Shown: positions 4,956 to 6,406 of the stretch, in pieces
How the letters are laid out: the number at the start of each line of letters is the position of its first letter
Numbering within the stretch: the first letter of the stretch is position 1
From: Flavobacterium sp. UBA6195
Lineage (GTDB): Bacteria; Bacteroidota; Bacteroidia; Flavobacteriales; Flavobacteriaceae
Direction: 5' to 3'
NCBI RefSeq assembly: GCF_002422095.1
Contig: NZ_DITB01000017.1
Span: forward strand, 1 to 6,406
DNA length: 6,406 nt
Position numbers and translations under genes: made by a program
Notes under the pieces: generated by a model
Seen by the model: only the letters and a program-made list of their open reading frames with translations
The model's database searches: none
What the model was told of the DNA's origin: nothing

Positions 4956-5661
4956 TTTGTTTGTTCTTTAAAATTTTGGCAATCGCTTTTGAGATTTTCT
5001 CCTCGCTAGTTGTCATTTTTAACTCTTCAACTTTTTGATGAAAATGCACTTTTCCTTCTTGCATGAAAATGATTTCAGTAATTAAATCGTCCAATTCACT
5101 TAGTAAATGCGACGTAATCAAAATCAATTTTCCTTTTTCTTTCTCTTTGATGATTTTTTCTTTCAAAACCTCAGCCGCTAAAGGATCTAAACCTGCTGTA
5201 GGTTCGTCTAAAATCAATACATCTGGATTAAAAAGAAAAGCTAAAACAGCACTTACTTTTTGCGTAGTTCCACCAGATAAAGTTCGCATTTGCTTATCAA
5301 ACATTTTTTCTAATTCGAAAGCGTGCAGCAAATCTTCATCCAAATTATCTGATGAATTTCGAATCTTTTTTATCATTTCGATAATTTGACCAATCGTCAT
5401 ATTATCTGGATATCTTCCAATTTGTGGCATATATCCAATTTTTTCACGATACAAATACTCACCTAAAACGGAATTTCCATTAAAATGAATCGTACCCGAA
5501 TCTGGCAAAACCATTCCTAAAACCGATTTTATCAAAGTGGTTTTTCCACAACCATTCGGACCAATTAAAGCGATACATTCTCCTTTTTTACAAGAAAGAT
5601 TGATGTTCTTTAAAACTTCAAATTTTCCAAACTTTTTCTGCAATTCTTTTATCTCAATCAT
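4939..5661 (-). CDS. nosF: NosF, ABC transporter ATPase for nitrous oxide reductase maturation
   Basis: A 240-residue cytoplasmic ABC ATPase with all catalytic motifs: Walker A GPNGCGKTT (34-42), Q-loop Gln80 in GYMPQ, signature LSGGTTQK (128-135), Walker B VLILDEP (148-154) with catalytic Glu153, D-loop GLDP and H-loop His185 in LITSH. The Thr-Thr in the signature (SGGTTQKV) is usual in NosF. It powers the NosFY complex that, with periplasmic NosD, serves CuZ biogenesis of NosZ. Its ATG overlaps the nosD stop by 4 bases (ATGA) and its end overlaps nosY by 17 bases, so the three genes are tightly coupled. The C-terminal 30 residues are Lys-rich and variable. The function rests on context as much as on the ATPase motifs, which are shared by many transporters. 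Confidence 0.93.
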   Translation of the reverse strand: MIEIKELQKKFGKFEVLKNINLSCKKGECIALIGPNGCGKTTLIKSVLGMVLPDSGTIHFNGNSVLGEYLYREKIGYMPQIGRYPDNMTIGQIIEMIKKIRNSSDNLDEDLLHAFELEKMFDKQMRTLSGGTTQKVSAVLAFLFNPDVLILDEPTAGLDPLAAEVLKEKIIKEKEKGKLILITSHLLSELDDLITEIIFMQEGKVHFHQKVEELKMTTSEEKISKAIAKILKNKQNEPNH

Positions 5662-6406
5662 AGCGGCAATGACTTCATTAAAGGCTTATTATCTACAAAA
5701 TTATCAGGTGTTATACTGGGTAATACTTTTTCAGACTTATCTAACAGTGTAATCATAAAACTTCGATATAACAACATAGAAGAAGGCGTATTTTCGGTAA
5801 GCACGGCAAATAAACTCAGTGGATGATACGGAACATCTCCCATTCCATCTTTGTCCAAATCGTAGCCTTCGTATTTGTCCCAATAATTTTCATTGAACGT
5901 ATTTAAAACCAAACTTCCATTGGTACTGATATCGAAAGTGTTTTTTAGAAAATTATTGTTTACGATTTCGTTTTCCATACAACTCGCTTGGATTTTCATA
6001 CCCCAACCGTTCGATTCGAAACTGTTTTTTTCAACTTTAATTCGAGAAGTTCCTTCCATGTAAATTCCTGAGGTATTTCGAGCAAAACGATTATTAAAAA
6101 TATAACTATCCGAAATTTCTTTTAGCAATAATCCGTAAGCCGAATCGCCCCAATTTTCTTCGAAATAATTATTAAACATTTTCACGTTTTTAGTAAACAT
6201 AACGGCTACTCCAGCACCATTATTTTTAAAAACATTGGTTATGTAAGCATCATCATTAGAAAACATAAAATGCAATCCGTAACGTATGTTGTTATTAGCA
6301 ATATTTCTCCAAATTACGGAATTGGTTACAAATTCGAAATAAATACCGTCTCGATGACCGTCAATTCGATTAGCAATAATTAAAATATCTTTTGATTTCC
6401 AACAAT
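5658..6406 (-). CDS. nosD: NosD, periplasmic copper ABC-associated beta-helix protein (5' end cut off)
   Basis: The frame runs in from the right edge and ends with TGA at 5660-5658; 248 codons plus stop are visible, so it is the C-terminal part of a protein usually near 400 residues or more. It consists of Asn- and Gly-rich parallel beta-helix repeats of about 22-24 residues with recurring NNxF or NxFxxN turns (for example NNYFEEN, NNRFARN, NSFESN, NNNFLKN). The tail is typical of NosD: ENYWDKYEGYDLDKDGMGD, then VPYHPLSLFAVL, SMLLYRSFMITLLDKSEKVL and PLMKSLP at the end. NosD is exported and works with NosFY in building the CuZ centre of nitrous oxide reductase. The codons continue upstream past the TTG at 6275 to the window edge with no stop, so the start is outside. 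It overlaps nosF by 4 bases. nosL and nosZ are expected further right. Confidence 0.95.
   Translation of the reverse strand, partial: CWKSKDILIIANRIDGHRDGIYFEFVTNSVIWRNIANNNIRYGLHFMFSNDDAYITNVFKNNGAGVAVMFTKNVKMFNNYFEENWGDSAYGLLLKEISDSYIFNNRFARNTSGIYMEGTSRIKVEKNSFESNGWGMKIQASCMENEIVNNNFLKNTFDISTNGSLVLNTFNENYWDKYEGYDLDKDGMGDVPYHPLSLFAVLTENTPSSMLLYRSFMITLLDKSEKVLPSITPDNFVDNKPLMKSLPL

Noticed and set aside
5658..6275. TTG at 6275-6273 as the start of nosD
   Set aside because: The same frame stays open with NosD-like repeats up to the window edge, so this TTG is an internal Leu codon.

Overview
The window looks like chromosome from a low-GC member of the Bacteroidota, most likely a Flavobacterium-type flavobacterium. 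It is AT-rich, start codons lack Shine-Dalgarno sequences, promoter-like elements resemble the Bacteroidota -7 box (TAnnTTTG), and the gene content is the flavobacterial version of the nitrous oxide reductase (nos) accessory region. The genus is an inference from protein style, not a search.

Layout from left to right: (1) a cut-off small secreted or membrane-anchored protein gene reading leftwards (1-136); (2) a divergent intergenic region (137-257) holding a perfect Crp/Fnr-type palindrome; (3) a rightward pair, a Crp/Fnr-family regulator (258-845) overlapping by one base a 12-TM membrane protein that resembles subunit I of heme-copper oxidases (845-2065); (4) a complete 976-bp IS982-family element (2129-3104) with 24-bp terminal inverted repeats, a 9-bp target duplication and an intact transposase on the minus strand; (5) a fasciclin-domain lipoprotein gene (3130-3684, plus); (6) a shared bidirectional terminator (3717-3749); (7) a leftward operon entering from the right edge: nosD (3' part, 5658-6406), nosF (4939-5661), nosY (4188-4955) and a group III truncated hemoglobin (3790-4164).

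Functionally, NosD, NosF and NosY serve copper-site maturation and upkeep of nitrous oxide reductase. The truncated hemoglobin at the operon end could handle NO or O2, and the Crp/Fnr regulator is a natural candidate for switching such genes on under NO or low oxygen. nosZ and nosL are not in the window and would be expected beyond the right edge.

The most interesting signal is regulatory. A 16-bp palindrome with the Crp/Fnr spacing (TATGA-N6-TCATA) lies between the two divergent genes at 171-186. A second copy, 12 of 16 bases identical, lies at 2079-2094. At both places the centre is about 37 bases upstream of the last G of a -7-like element. The second copy heads a promoter that should have driven the fasciclin gene, but the IS982 element has inserted exactly in the TTTG of that promoter's -7 element, so regulator box and fasciclin gene are now about 1 kb apart.
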